From the NCBI RefSeq assembly GCF_937920395.1, contig NZ_CALEVF010000020.1, positions 1 to 26,929 on the forward strand: 26,929 nucleotides of DNA. Direction: 5' to 3'. A program made the translations under genes and the position numbers. The notes under the pieces are model-generated. The model was not told where the DNA came from. It saw only the letters and a program-made list of their open reading frames with translations, and did no database searches. The DNA is from an uncultured Clostridium sp. GTDB lineage: Bacteria > Bacillota > Clostridia > Clostridiales > Clostridiaceae. Positions 1 through 9,219 of the stretch are shown one piece after another; within the stretch, counting starts at the first letter, position 1; each line of letters starts with the position of its first letter.

Positions 1-53
1 CACGGTGGTGTGAGAGGTCGCTAAATAAACTAATTATTTAGCTCCTACTCGAT
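1..53 (+). mobile_element. Group II intron 3' end (part of domain V, whole domain VI)
   Basis: The opening bases resemble the 3' strand of domain V (CACGGT) followed by a domain VI hairpin. Bases 20-28 pair perfectly with 34-42. Below that stem, 15-17 pair with 44-46 and 12-14 pair with 48-50, leaving A47 unpaired. This is the expected layout of the bulged branch-point adenosine. The sequence then ends CTACTCGAT, a usual 3' end of bacterial group II introns, which places A47 about 7 bases from the splice junction at ~53. The intron body and any reverse transcriptase gene would lie left of the window. The call rests on structure and remembered consensus, not on a search. Confidence 0.75.
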
Positions 54-110
54 TAGAATGAATAGAGAAAAAACTATTATTGGATAAATGATAAATAAAG
101 GAGGAATAAA

Positions 111-314
111 ATGAAATGGAAAGAATTTACGAATGAAATCTCAGATAAAATTGATTTACATACATTAAAAAAAAGATTGAAAAAATATCAATCAGCTGCT
201 AATTGTTATGCAAAAGAGAATAATTATATGGATTTCTTTCACCAACAAGGAATTCCTCATACAGTAAGAGCAATTAGATTATTAGAAGCTAAAATAAATA
301 AAAGAGATATCTAA
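111..314 (+). CDS. Small unknown protein (67 aa)
   Basis: I do not recognise a family. The ATG is preceded by a near-perfect ribosome site (AAAGGAGG, 6 bases away), so the ORF is probably translated. The product is basic and likely helical, with a Lys/Arg-rich stretch near residues 20-25, one Cys (about residue 32), and no signal peptide or membrane segment. It begins only about 58 bases after the apparent 3' end of the group II intron, so the intron may sit in its promoter or leader. A 13-bp perfect inverted repeat starts at its stop codon and probably ends its transcript. Confidence 0.6.
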   Translation: MKWKEFTNEISDKIDLHTLKKRLKKYQSAANCYAKENNYMDFFHQQGIPHTVRAIRLLEAKINKRDI

Positions 315-354
315 AAAGGTACCGTAAACGCAGTTCTGATATTACGGTACCTTT
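315..354. terminator. Bidirectional terminator-like hairpin
   Basis: Bases 315-327 and 342-354 form a perfect 13-bp inverted repeat around a 14-base loop. It lies between the convergent 67-aa gene and the alpha/beta hydrolase gene. On the minus strand the stem runs into a short T tract, so it best fits the end of the hydrolase transcript, but it could serve both genes. Confidence 0.7.
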
Positions 355-370
355 AATGAAAAATAAAATT

Positions 371-1183
371 TTATTCTTCTATGAAATTAACCAATTCTTT
401 GTTGAATTTGTCACGTTCATCATAGAAGGTAGCATGACCACTAAATTCAAATGGTATAAGTTCCGAATTCTTAATACCTTGGTTTAGTAACTCACCAAGC
501 TTAAAAGGAACAACTTTGTCTTGTATACCATGAATAATTAAAGTAGGAGCATTTATTTTCCTTAAATCAGAAGATAAATCTTCCTTTATCCAAGTTTTCG
601 AAATAGCCGCAGTTGCCCATCCAGCTGCCGCAAGTCCCAATTGAAAGAACCAGTCAGAGAAGGCTCCTGTTATATGCTGAAAGAAAAAAATATTGCCAAA
701 ATCTCGTAGCATGTTAGGGCGATCATTATATGTTCCCTGGATTATATTATCAATGACTTCTTTTGGTACCCCATAAGGATTAGTCGGAGTTTGTATAAGA
801 TAAGGAGCAGCCGCATCAATAAGAACAAGTTTAGATACCCCATATTCACTATGCCTAGCCATATATCTGATAGCAATAGCTCCTCCTGTGGAGTGTCCTG
901 CAAGTGTGAAATTCTTTAAATTAAGGGCAGCTACTACCATTTTAACATCATCTGACAATCGATTGTAGTCATACCCTGCCAGTGGCTTATCTGATTCACC
1001 AAATCCTCTTGTGTCTATACCTATACATCTGTATCCAAATTTAGGAAGTTGATCGAATTGATATTCAAACAATTTATGACTACCAGGCCAACCATGAAGA
1101 AACAAGATTGTCTTCTTGCCTTCTGGGTTAAGATCCTCTACATAAATTTTTACGTTGTTTTCTACTTTGATATAATACCCCAA
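371..1183 (-). CDS. Alpha/beta hydrolase (270 aa)
   Basis: Soluble alpha/beta-hydrolase fold enzyme of the size of haloperoxidase/epoxide hydrolase/esterase-like members. Visible elements are the oxyanion-hole loop HGWPG (30-34), the nucleophile elbow GHSTGG with Ser98, the acid Asp222 in HGIQDKVVP, and the catalytic base His250 in SGHATF. The triad is complete, so it is probably active; the substrate cannot be read from the sequence. The start is TTG, supported by GGAGG seven bases upstream. It is the last gene of a possible minus-strand run after the CDF transporter (80-bp gap with no obvious terminator). There is no signal peptide, so it should be cytoplasmic. Confidence 0.88.
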   Translation of the reverse strand: MGYYIKVENNVKIYVEDLNPEGKKTILFLHGWPGSHKLFEYQFDQLPKFGYRCIGIDTRGFGESDKPLAGYDYNRLSDDVKMVVAALNLKNFTLAGHSTGGAIAIRYMARHSEYGVSKLVLIDAAAPYLIQTPTNPYGVPKEVIDNIIQGTYNDRPNMLRDFGNIFFFQHITGAFSDWFFQLGLAAAGWATAAISKTWIKEDLSSDLRKINAPTLIIHGIQDKVVPFKLGELLNQGIKNSELIPFEFSGHATFYDERDKFNKELVNFIEE

Positions 1184-1263
1184 GTAAATACCTCCATTAA
1201 TAATTTATTTCTTATCAAGATATTCTTTTAAGGGTAGATATGTGAGTTTATTTGATATTTTTA

Positions 1264-2121
1264 TTATGAGTTTTCTGGTTCTATATGAATCAATACATAG
1301 GACCCTCCAGGGAAAATGTCTTTTATTTCTTCTTCAACTTTATCAGAGAGGTTATGGGCATCGACTAGTGAGGTATTTTCCACAACATGCAAGTTAACAT
1401 TAATTTCTCGCGAGGGACCACTTTTCCTAGTTTTTAAGTCATGATATTTAGTAATTTCTTGATGAGAGTCAAGTATGTTTAATATTTTTAAAATATCGTC
1501 ATCAGGAAGTTTAGAATCTACTAAATCATTTAAAGACTTTTTGATTAAATCTATAGAGGTCTTAATTATTAGGAGTGCAACAAATATAGCGGTAAGTGGA
1601 TCTATAATTGGTATATTTGTTATTTTTAATAATACAAGCCCAAGAAATACTCCAATAGAGGTGTATACATCTGTTAGAAGATGCATTCCATCAGCCTCTA
1701 GGGCAATAGAATCTGTTTTTTTTGCTGTTTTTAATAGGATCATTGAAATGAAAAAGTTAACTACAGCAGCGAGTAACATTACTAATATGCCTGCTCCTAC
1801 ATTATCAACAGTTCCACCTTCAAAAATTCTTTTTATGGCCTGGAAGATAATAAGTGCGGCAGCGAGTAATATTAATATAGCTTCTACGAAGCCGGACACA
1901 TTTTCATACTTGCCATGCCCAAAGGGATGACCATCATCCTCGGCTTTTGATGCTATCTTAATGGAGACAAAAGCAATAAGGCTCGCTAAAAGATCTATAG
2001 AAGAATGGATTGCTTCGGAAATAACACTAACTGAACCCATTAATACTCCAACTATCACTTTAAAAAATATTAACGCAGTATTAGAAAATATAGACAATGC
2101 TGCGGCTTTTTGCTTATTCAT
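1264..2121 (-). CDS. Cation diffusion facilitator (CDF) transporter
   Basis: Inner-membrane divalent-metal/proton antiporter of the CDF family (285 aa, normal length). Transmembrane segments fill roughly residues 10-185 and a cytoplasmic dimerisation domain follows. The two metal-site motifs of the family are present as HxxxD: His39/Asp43 in TM2 and His147/Asp151 in TM5. The loop after TM2 has the signature DGHPFGHGKYE (63-73). The family exports Zn, Fe, Mn or Co; the sequence does not decide which. It lies between the repeat-containing unknown gene (49-bp gap) and the alpha/beta hydrolase, all on the minus strand. The ribosome site is weak (AAAGGA, about 11 bases from the ATG). Confidence 0.93.
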   Translation of the reverse strand: MNKQKAAALSIFSNTALIFFKVIVGVLMGSVSVISEAIHSSIDLLASLIAFVSIKIASKAEDDGHPFGHGKYENVSGFVEAILILLAAALIIFQAIKRIFEGGTVDNVGAGILVMLLAAVVNFFISMILLKTAKKTDSIALEADGMHLLTDVYTSIGVFLGLVLLKITNIPIIDPLTAIFVALLIIKTSIDLIKKSLNDLVDSKLPDDDILKILNILDSHQEITKYHDLKTRKSGPSREINVNLHVVENTSLVDAHNLSDKVEEEIKDIFPGGSYVLIHIEPENS

Positions 2122-2170
2122 TTTTATTCAGTCCTTTCAAAATAATTTCAATTGATAATTAAGAATAATA

Positions 2171-2725
2171 TTATTCATTGTCAATAACTGTTTCTATATC
2201 TTTTTCTTCTATTATAATGGGTGGAGGTGATACTGAGTTTTCTAAGTAATCAGAAGGTTCATTTTCATAAGTTTCATAAACATTATCTTCAGTATTAATT
2301 TCACCTTTTCTTTTTATAGATTGTGAATTGCTGTTAAAAGTTACTTGCCTAATAAAAAACATAAATTTTGAATTTGGTTTATTTATTGAATTCTTAGACA
2401 GACTTAAATTATTTGGTGTTGCTTTATTTTCATTATTAATACTTATTGGGCTATTTTCAAATGTTTTATTCATATTTTTATTATGATATGGTTCTTGTAA
2501 GAGTTTTAAAATAACGAGAAATTTAGCCATAGTTAATTTATCACAAACGGGAATCGAAAATTCTGAATCATTTTCAATAATTGATTGCGGAACTTTTGGT
2601 ATAAATTCTGTACTTTTTTTATCTGTTTTATTAATATTTATATAATAAGATGGTTGTTGTAACATGTTAAAAATTAAAAAATGCTTTATTAGCTTCAATT
2701 TGTCATGGTTATCGTATGTTTCCAT
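2171..2725 (-). CDS. Unknown protein with duplicated 27-residue segment (184 aa)
   Basis: I do not recognise a family. The protein contains two related segments, residues 8-34 and 62-88. Both begin DKL, contain LLQ(E)P or MLQQP, and end N-x-N-K-T; by eye 13 of 27 positions are identical. The rest is rich in Asn, Ser, Lys and Glu and looks disordered, with an acidic proline-containing tail (SPPPIIIEE). There is no signal peptide. The ATG has a plausible GAGGAG ribosome site 9 bases upstream. Its position 49 bp before the CDF gene suggests cotranscription. It could be a fast-evolving lineage-specific protein, for instance sporulation- or regulation-related, but nothing here proves a role. Confidence 0.6.
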   Translation of the reverse strand: METYDNHDKLKLIKHFLIFNMLQQPSYYININKTDKKSTEFIPKVPQSIIENDSEFSIPVCDKLTMAKFLVILKLLQEPYHNKNMNKTFENSPISINNENKATPNNLSLSKNSINKPNSKFMFFIRQVTFNSNSQSIKRKGEINTEDNVYETYENEPSDYLENSVSPPPIIIEEKDIETVIDNE

Positions 2726-3022
2726 ATTATAAACACTCCTCTATTATAAAAGTTTGGTATAAGAAATAAAATAGAATAGACTAGCATAATTATTAGTAAT
2801 TGTAATGTTTTTACTTAGGTATTGAAACCTTCTACATAATATGTTGAAATTAAAAGAGTGTTACATTATGTATACTCAATATATAAAATAGCAGTAATAG
2901 TTATTCTTAATATTGTATTTACATTTATATGGTAAGATAGAAATAGATTCTTTAAATTAATAAATTTAAAATGGAATATAAATTTAAAATGGAATATATC
3001 TTAAAAATAGCGGGGTGATTTT
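2726..3022. other. Divergent intergenic region with an 18-bp tandem repeat
   Basis: This AT-rich region separates the minus-strand unknown gene from yitT. It has an exact 18-bp tandem duplication just upstream of yitT (2962-2979 and 2980-2997) and a 7-bp inverted repeat (2834-2840 with 2865-2871). Promoters for both flanking genes must lie here, but I cannot single out a convincing -35/-10 pair. Confidence 0.5.
2962..2997 (+). repeat. Exact 18-bp tandem duplication
   Basis: The unit AAATTTAAAATGGAATAT occurs twice with no spacer and ends about 25 bases before the GTG start of yitT. It places a short duplicated AT-rich module in the presumed leader of that gene. It may be a replication-slippage product or a repeated regulator site. 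Confidence 0.9.
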
Positions 3023-3889
3023 GTGCAAAAGTTAAAAGAGAAAGAAGCATTTGTAATAAGAATTTTGGTGATTATATTTGGATCTTTTATTTCTGCTATA
3101 TCAGTTAATTGTTTTTTAGTGCCACATAATTTGTTGTCTGCAGGAATTACTGGTATTGCACTTGTATTAAGGTATTGTATTAATACTCCTCTTGGAGCAG
3201 TATTGCTTCTATTAAATATTCCCATTTTTATTGTTGGAATAAAAGAAATAGATAAGGATTTTATAATTTATAGCTTGCTAGGTACAGTAGCAGTGTCAGT
3301 ATTTTTAAGTGTCACAACTCCAATAATTCCATATATTCAGATTCACGATATTATGCTTTCTTGCATAGCTGGTGGAGTTCTGAACGGTATTGGTTGTGGC
3401 TTTGCATTTAGAAGTAGGGCGTCGCAAGGTGGAACGGATATTATTGCAACAATCCTGAAAAGGAGAACTGGGCAAGAAATAGCGTTGCTTTCTATGGGCA
3501 TTAATGTAGTTATTATTGGAGTGGGTGTATTAGTTATGGGGGCTGGATTAGAACTCATTATATATACGTTAATTAGTATGTATATATCTACAGTTGTTAT
3601 ACAAAAGATGATAGATGGATTAGATCATAAAAAATTACTTTGGATAATAACAGATAAAGAAGTAGAGGTATCCAAAGCGTTAATGACTGCGCTTGGTAGA
3701 GGGGTAACTCTTATAAATGCAGAAGGAGCGTACACCGGAGAAAAAAGAAGAATAATAAATATGTATATTACTTTAACCCAAATAGCTAAAGCTAAAATGA
3801 TTATTCAAGATATAGATAGTTCAGCATTTATTACAATATCAAATATATCGGAAATAAATGGTGGAGGATTCAAAAAATCAGTCCTGTAA
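3023..3889 (+). CDS. YitT family membrane protein (288 aa)
   Basis: Predicted YitT/DUF161-DUF2179 protein. The N-terminal two thirds hold about five or six hydrophobic membrane segments, including the family-like stretch GIGCGFAFRSRASQGGTD after the third or fourth. The C-terminal ~90 residues form the soluble DUF2179 domain (DKEVEVSKALMTALGRGVT...). The function of the family is not settled; members are common in Firmicutes and some are proposed transporters. The start is GTG, chosen because GGGGTGA lies 4-8 bases upstream. The gene stands alone and is followed by a hairpin terminator. Confidence 0.88.
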   Translation: MQKLKEKEAFVIRILVIIFGSFISAISVNCFLVPHNLLSAGITGIALVLRYCINTPLGAVLLLLNIPIFIVGIKEIDKDFIIYSLLGTVAVSVFLSVTTPIIPYIQIHDIMLSCIAGGVLNGIGCGFAFRSRASQGGTDIIATILKRRTGQEIALLSMGINVVIIGVGVLVMGAGLELIIYTLISMYISTVVIQKMIDGLDHKKLLWIITDKEVEVSKALMTALGRGVTLINAEGAYTGEKRRIINMYITLTQIAKAKMIIQDIDSSAFITISNISEINGGGFKKSVL

Positions 3890-3898
3890 GTTATTATT

Positions 3899-3947
3899 AA
3901 AATAGAGTTGATGGGTAAATATTTATCTGTTGATTCTATTTTTTTAT
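3899..3947 (+). terminator. Rho-independent terminator after yitT
   Basis: Bases 3899-3919 can pair with about 3922-3941 (long A/T-rich stem with G-T pairs), followed by a run of seven or more T. It lies 10 bases past the yitT stop codon. Confidence 0.75.
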
Positions 3948-4063
3948 TATGTTAATTTTTGACTCATCCCTTTAATGCTAAAAATACATATTGTAATAAA
4001 AAAGCAAACAGCATATAATAAGAAACGTAGTAATGATTTGAATTATAGTAATAATATGTATTT

Positions 4064-4079
4064 GTGCAAACGTTATCTT
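4064..4079 (+). promoter_or_regulatory. cre-like site (CcpA) upstream of pullulanase
   Basis: GTGCAAACGTTATCTT matches the catabolite-responsive element consensus WTGNAARCGNWWWCAW at 14 of 16 positions. It sits about 30 bases before the pullulanase start, where CcpA binding would block transcription in the presence of preferred sugars. This is inference from a motif match only. Confidence 0.55.
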
Positions 4080-4110
4080 TTGTTATTTAATTAATACGAG
4101 GGGGAATATT

Positions 4111-6828
4111 ATGAAAAACAAATTGTACAGTTTTTTATCCATATTTGTTGCTTTTGCAATGATGATATCACTAATTATGGTTAAAATACCCGTAGAAGGT
4201 ATTACAACTAGTACAAGTACCAACTTAAAAATCCATTATTACAGGTATGCAGATGATTACAGTCCTTGGGATGTTTATCTATGGCAGCACAGCACAACTG
4301 ATGGAACTGATGGAATTAGTTCCACTGCTGAGTTTACTGCTGCAGATACATACGGCAAAGTAGCTTCTACTACTTTTGACACTGGAGGCAAAAATAGTAT
4401 AGGTATAATAATTAGAAAGTCAGATTGGTCAGATAAAGACATTTCTGCCAATCGGTATATTGATTTATCTCATGCAGACAGTACAGGTAATTTAGATGTT
4501 TACGTGCTTCAAGGAGATGCTAAGTTGTATTATTCTGCTGCTGATGTAGACAAATCTCCATCAATAACTGCAGCAAGGATGGATACTTATCATACTATTA
4601 GCTTTTCAGCTATTACTCCTATAACTGTAAATGAGAGCAACGTAAAATTAATGCAAGGCACTAATCAAGTTGATGCAAACGTTACCTTTTCAACTGATAA
4701 GAAAAGTGGAACTATAACAACTAAAAATAACTTAGATATAAATAAAAAATATACTGTTTTCATTACTGGGTTTAGATCAGTAGATGTAAAATTAGGACAA
4801 ATTTTCAGTACAAATACTTTTAAAAAAATATATAATTATAATGGTGATGATCTAGGTGCTATTTATTCAAAAAACAAAACAACATTCAAAGTTTGGACAC
4901 CGACTGCTGAAAGTGTATCTTTAAATCTTTACTCAGCAGGTAGTGGAGGTAGCCCAACTAAAACCATTACAATGAAAAAAGGTAATAAAGGAGTTTGGAG
5001 TATTAAGCAATTTGGTGATTTAGCTGGCGAGTATTATACTTATTCTATTACTGTTAATGGTACTACCAATGAAACTCAAGATGTATATTCAAAAGCTGTT
5101 GGTGTAAATGGTGATAGGAGTATGGTAGTTGACCTTAGTAAGACTAATCCTACAAATTGGTCAAAAGATAAAGGCCCAGTAATTAAAAATCAAACAGATG
5201 CTATAATATACGAAGTTAATATTAGAGATATTACAGAATCAGCAGATTCAGGTATAAAACTTAAAGGTAAATTTCTTGGTCTTACTGAAACTGGAACAAA
5301 GAGTAATGAAGGTCAAGCTACAGGTATAGAACACCTTAAAGAGCTTGGTGTAAATGAAGTTCATATCCTTCCATTCTTTGATTTCTCTAGCATAGATGAA
5401 AATAAATTATATTTAAATAACTATAATTGGGGATACGACCCTAAAAACTTTATGTCTCTTGAAGGAAGTTATTCAACTGATCCAACTTTAGGTAATATAA
5501 GAATAGATGAAATGAAGAAGATGATCCAGGATTTACATAAAGCTGGAATAGGAGTAATTATGGATAGCGTTTTCAATCATACTGCTGATTATACTCAATC
5601 TTGTTTTAATAGAACCGTACCGGATTACTACTATCGTGAAAATGCAGATGGATCTATGATAAATAATTCAGGCTGTGGAAATGATACAGCGTCTGAACGT
5701 TCAATGTTTAGTAAGTATATGATTGATGCAACAACTTATTGGGCAAAAGAATATCATATAGATGGTTTTAGATTTGACCTTATGGGATTGCATGATATTG
5801 ATACTATGAATAATGTGAGAGCAGACTTAAACAAAATTAATCACCATATATTAATGTATGGTGAAGGCTGGAATCTTGGTAATGAAGTAACAATATCTGA
5901 TGATCAGAAAGCTACTAAAACAAATGAAAGTAAGTTAAATGATAATATTGCTTCATTTAGCGACGATATGAGAGACGGAATAAGAGGTACTGTATTCAGT
6001 CCAGCTACTGGTGGATTTGTAGATTACAATGGTAAATGGTTAGATTCTAAGGGAAAACCATATACTATGGCAAATTTAAAAGAGCAAATAAAATTTGGTA
6101 TAGTTGCCTCAACTCAGCATGACAGTATTAATTATAGTTCAACACCTTATGCATCACTACCTTGGGCAAAGGAACCTACTCAAACTGTAAACTATGCATC
6201 TTGTCATGACAATAATACACTTTGGGATTTAATAAATTTAGCTCAACCTACTACCATTGAGGCTGATAAGATAAAGATGGATGAGCAATCTACATTTATT
6301 GTATTAACTTCTCAGGGTATTCCTTTCCTTCAAAATGGACAAGAAATGCTTGGAACAAAACCAGACGGTAACGGTGGCTACGTTTCAAACAGCTATAATT
6401 CTCCTGACTCAGTAAATGCAATTGACTGGAGTAGAAAAAGTACTTATAAAAATGTTGTTAGCTACTCTGAAGGGCTAATTAAGCTTAGAAAAGCTCACCC
6501 AGCCTTTAGAATGGCAACTACAACTGAAATCCAGAAAAATCTTAAATTCTTTAATACTAATGATAACACAATTGGGTACACTATTTCCAATAATGCTAAT
6601 GGTGATTCATGGAAAAATATAGCTATAATTATTAATGCAAATGCAGAATCTGAAACAGTTACCCTCCCAGCTTATGGTTGGAAAGAGGTCGCTTCTGGAG
6701 AAAAAGCAGGAATAAATGCTCTAGCAACAGTTTCTGGAAACACAGTTGTTGTTCCAGCAAGAAGTTCCATGGTTTTAGCTGACTCTGCAAGCTATAACAG
6801 AAGTAATTTAGGAATATGTTCAAAATAA
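4111..6828 (+). CDS. pulA: Secreted type I pullulanase (GH13)
   Basis: Extracellular debranching enzyme that cuts alpha-1,6 bonds in pullulan and starch-derived branched dextrins. Order of parts: Sec signal peptide (residues 1-30: basic start, hydrophobic core, cleavage near VEG); PUD/CBM41-like starch-binding domain (~38-140); a linker domain (~150-235); CBM48 (~245-340); GH13 barrel (~365-800); C-terminal beta domain. The pullulanase signature YNWGYDP is at 438-444. Catalytic residues: nucleophile Asp556 in GFRFD, acid/base Glu585 in YGEGW, and transition-state stabiliser Asp700 in SCHDNN; DSVFNH (485-490) is conserved region I. There is no SLH, sortase or lipobox motif, so it is probably released. 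Length (905 aa) is normal. GAGGGGG lies 6-7 bases before the ATG. It forms a single-gene unit with a cre-like site upstream and a strong hairpin downstream. Confidence 0.93.
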   Translation: MKNKLYSFLSIFVAFAMMISLIMVKIPVEGITTSTSTNLKIHYYRYADDYSPWDVYLWQHSTTDGTDGISSTAEFTAADTYGKVASTTFDTGGKNSIGIIIRKSDWSDKDISANRYIDLSHADSTGNLDVYVLQGDAKLYYSAADVDKSPSITAARMDTYHTISFSAITPITVNESNVKLMQGTNQVDANVTFSTDKKSGTITTKNNLDINKKYTVFITGFRSVDVKLGQIFSTNTFKKIYNYNGDDLGAIYSKNKTTFKVWTPTAESVSLNLYSAGSGGSPTKTITMKKGNKGVWSIKQFGDLAGEYYTYSITVNGTTNETQDVYSKAVGVNGDRSMVVDLSKTNPTNWSKDKGPVIKNQTDAIIYEVNIRDITESADSGIKLKGKFLGLTETGTKSNEGQATGIEHLKELGVNEVHILPFFDFSSIDENKLYLNNYNWGYDPKNFMSLEGSYSTDPTLGNIRIDEMKKMIQDLHKAGIGVIMDSVFNHTADYTQSCFNRTVPDYYYRENADGSMINNSGCGNDTASERSMFSKYMIDATTYWAKEYHIDGFRFDLMGLHDIDTMNNVRADLNKINHHILMYGEGWNLGNEVTISDDQKATKTNESKLNDNIASFSDDMRDGIRGTVFSPATGGFVDYNGKWLDSKGKPYTMANLKEQIKFGIVASTQHDSINYSSTPYASLPWAKEPTQTVNYASCHDNNTLWDLINLAQPTTIEADKIKMDEQSTFIVLTSQGIPFLQNGQEMLGTKPDGNGGYVSNSYNSPDSVNAIDWSRKSTYKNVVSYSEGLIKLRKAHPAFRMATTTEIQKNLKFFNTNDNTIGYTISNNANGDSWKNIAIIINANAESETVTLPAYGWKEVASGEKAGINALATVSGNTVVVPARSSMVLADSASYNRSNLGICSK

Positions 6829-7145
6829 AAAGGAAGGTATATAGATTTGATTCAATGCTATATATTATATTAAAATGATACTAACTTGTTATAATATTGA
6901 TTGTTAGTTAAAATACATGGTTGAAGTTATTGAAAGAGTAGTAGGAAATATATTCCTACTACTCTTCATATTTATTTACATATTTAATAAGGTGTCGTAC
7001 CCATAATATTGCTTATGAAGATGAAATCGCCAATTTGCATTATGATAACTTAATAAAAAAATGTTATAATATATATTAATTAAATAATAAAAAATACAAT
7101 TTATGTGAGTCATAAGTTTGGAAAAAAGAGTGAAGAAGGCGAATA
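6829..7145. other. Intergenic region between pullulanase and MFS gene
   Basis: 317 bases without a gene. It holds the pullulanase terminator hairpin (6934-6966) and then about 180 AT-rich bases that must carry the promoter of the MFS gene. A GAAGAAGGCG stretch just before 7146 is a weak ribosome site. No other structure is seen. Confidence 0.6.
6934..6966 (+). terminator. Strong hairpin terminator after pullulanase
   Basis: AAGAGTAGTAGGAA (6934-6947) is perfectly complementary to 6953-6966 around a 5-base loop, followed by a T-rich stretch. It is about 105 bases past the pullulanase stop codon. Confidence 0.75.
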
Positions 7146-8146
7146 ATGAATATATATATAAATTCTAAAAATATGCTTAGAAATAATTTTCATGCATTAA
7201 CACATAAAAATTTCAGATATTATTGGTTAGGTCAGTGTGTTTCATTGATAGGGACCTGGGTGCAAAATACCGGGCAATCATGGCTTGTACTTACTTTAAC
7301 TGGATCACCGTTTCTTTTAGGATTATTAGGAACTATTCAATTTTTACCCATCACAATCTTTTCACTTTTTGCAGGTATTTTTATTGATAAATATCCCAAG
7401 AAAAATATATTAATCATGACTCAAACTATTTCAATGATTTTGGCATTTATATTAGCAGCTTTGGTATTTACACATAAGGTTAAATATGAATATTTACTTA
7501 CTTTAGCATTGATATTAGGTTTTTCTAATACTCTTGATATGCCTGCAAGACAGGCATTTACCGTGGAAATGGCAGGAAAGGAGGACCTAATGAATGCGAT
7601 TGCTTTGAATTCTGCAACATTCAATTTAGCAAGAATAGTTGGACCAGCAATAGGTGCAGTTTTTATGGCGTTTTTTGGAGCAGGTTGGTGTTTTTTGATA
7701 AACGGGTTTAGTTTTATGGCAGTTATTTTTAGCTTACTTAAATTAGATGTTAAGCCATATGTAAGAAAAAAAGTTCTAAATAGTAATATGCTCAAAGAAA
7801 TTAAAGATGGATTGATATATATTGCACATGATCCTTCACTTTTAGAACCATTATTGATGGTATTAATTGTTGGTATATTTGTATTTAATTATAATGTTTT
7901 AATCCCCGTATTTACTAAAGATGTGCTTCACCAAGGTGAAAAAACATATGGCTTATTAATGGCGGCATTAGGTATAGGGTCACTTACAGGAGCAATAATG
8001 GTTTCGATAAGAAGTAAAACAGGACCTAAAATTAAGACTTTGGTGCTGGTGGAGCTTTTATATTAAGTGGAATAATAACCATAATTTTAATCTGTTTATT
8101 TAGACTATCCAGTAAAGGAAAAAGAAAACTTATACAGAAGTTGTAG
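7146..8146 (+). pseudogene. MFS exporter gene with internal deletion and frameshift
   Basis: The first 297 or so codons encode the N-terminal part of a major facilitator exporter (MFS_3/EntS-like): membrane segments, the conserved loop DKYPKKNIL after TM2, and DMPARQAFTVEM in the TM4-5 region. At about 8037-8050 the frame switches. Codons in another frame (8042-8146) then encode GAGGAFILSG and IITIILICLFRLSS followed by a basic tail and stop, which reads as a last membrane helix of such a protein. About 90-110 residues (roughly TM9-11) appear to be missing between the two parts, since the family is usually ~400-420 aa. As read, the product is a 306-aa truncated protein. The gene is probably dead, unless the junction is an assembly error. 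The start ATG has only a weak ribosome site. Confidence 0.8.
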
Positions 8147-8168
8147 AAGTAACAACTTTTGTATAAGT
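8128..8168. terminator. Bidirectional terminator between MFS remnant and lacI-type gene
   Basis: Bases 8128-8144 pair with 8152-8168 (17 bp with one G-T pair, 7-base loop). On the plus strand it overlaps the end of the MFS remnant and is followed by ATTTT; on the minus strand it is followed by a T-rich run (TTTTCTTTTTCC). It can end both convergent transcripts. Confidence 0.8.
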
Positions 8169-8184
8169 ATTTTAAAAAAAAAAA

Positions 8185-9189
<1,005 letters not shown>

Positions 9190-9219
9190 TTAAATCCTCT
9201 CCTCATCCATCTAACTATG

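Noticed and set aside
1475..1930. Plus-strand ORF of 151 codons opposite the CDF transporter
   Set aside because: It is the mirror of a real transmembrane gene; the composition is that of antisense reading.
1961..2155. Plus-strand ORF (64 codons) opposite the CDF transporter
   Set aside because: It overlaps a strongly supported gene on the other strand, has no ribosome site and no recognisable family.
2821..2875. Possible CRISPR-like or riboswitch element upstream of yitT
   Set aside because: No regularly spaced repeats, only a 7-bp inverted repeat; no known riboswitch core is visible.
7421..7795. Minus-strand ORF of 124 codons inside the MFS gene
   Set aside because: Shadow frame of the MFS coding sequence, without a ribosome site.
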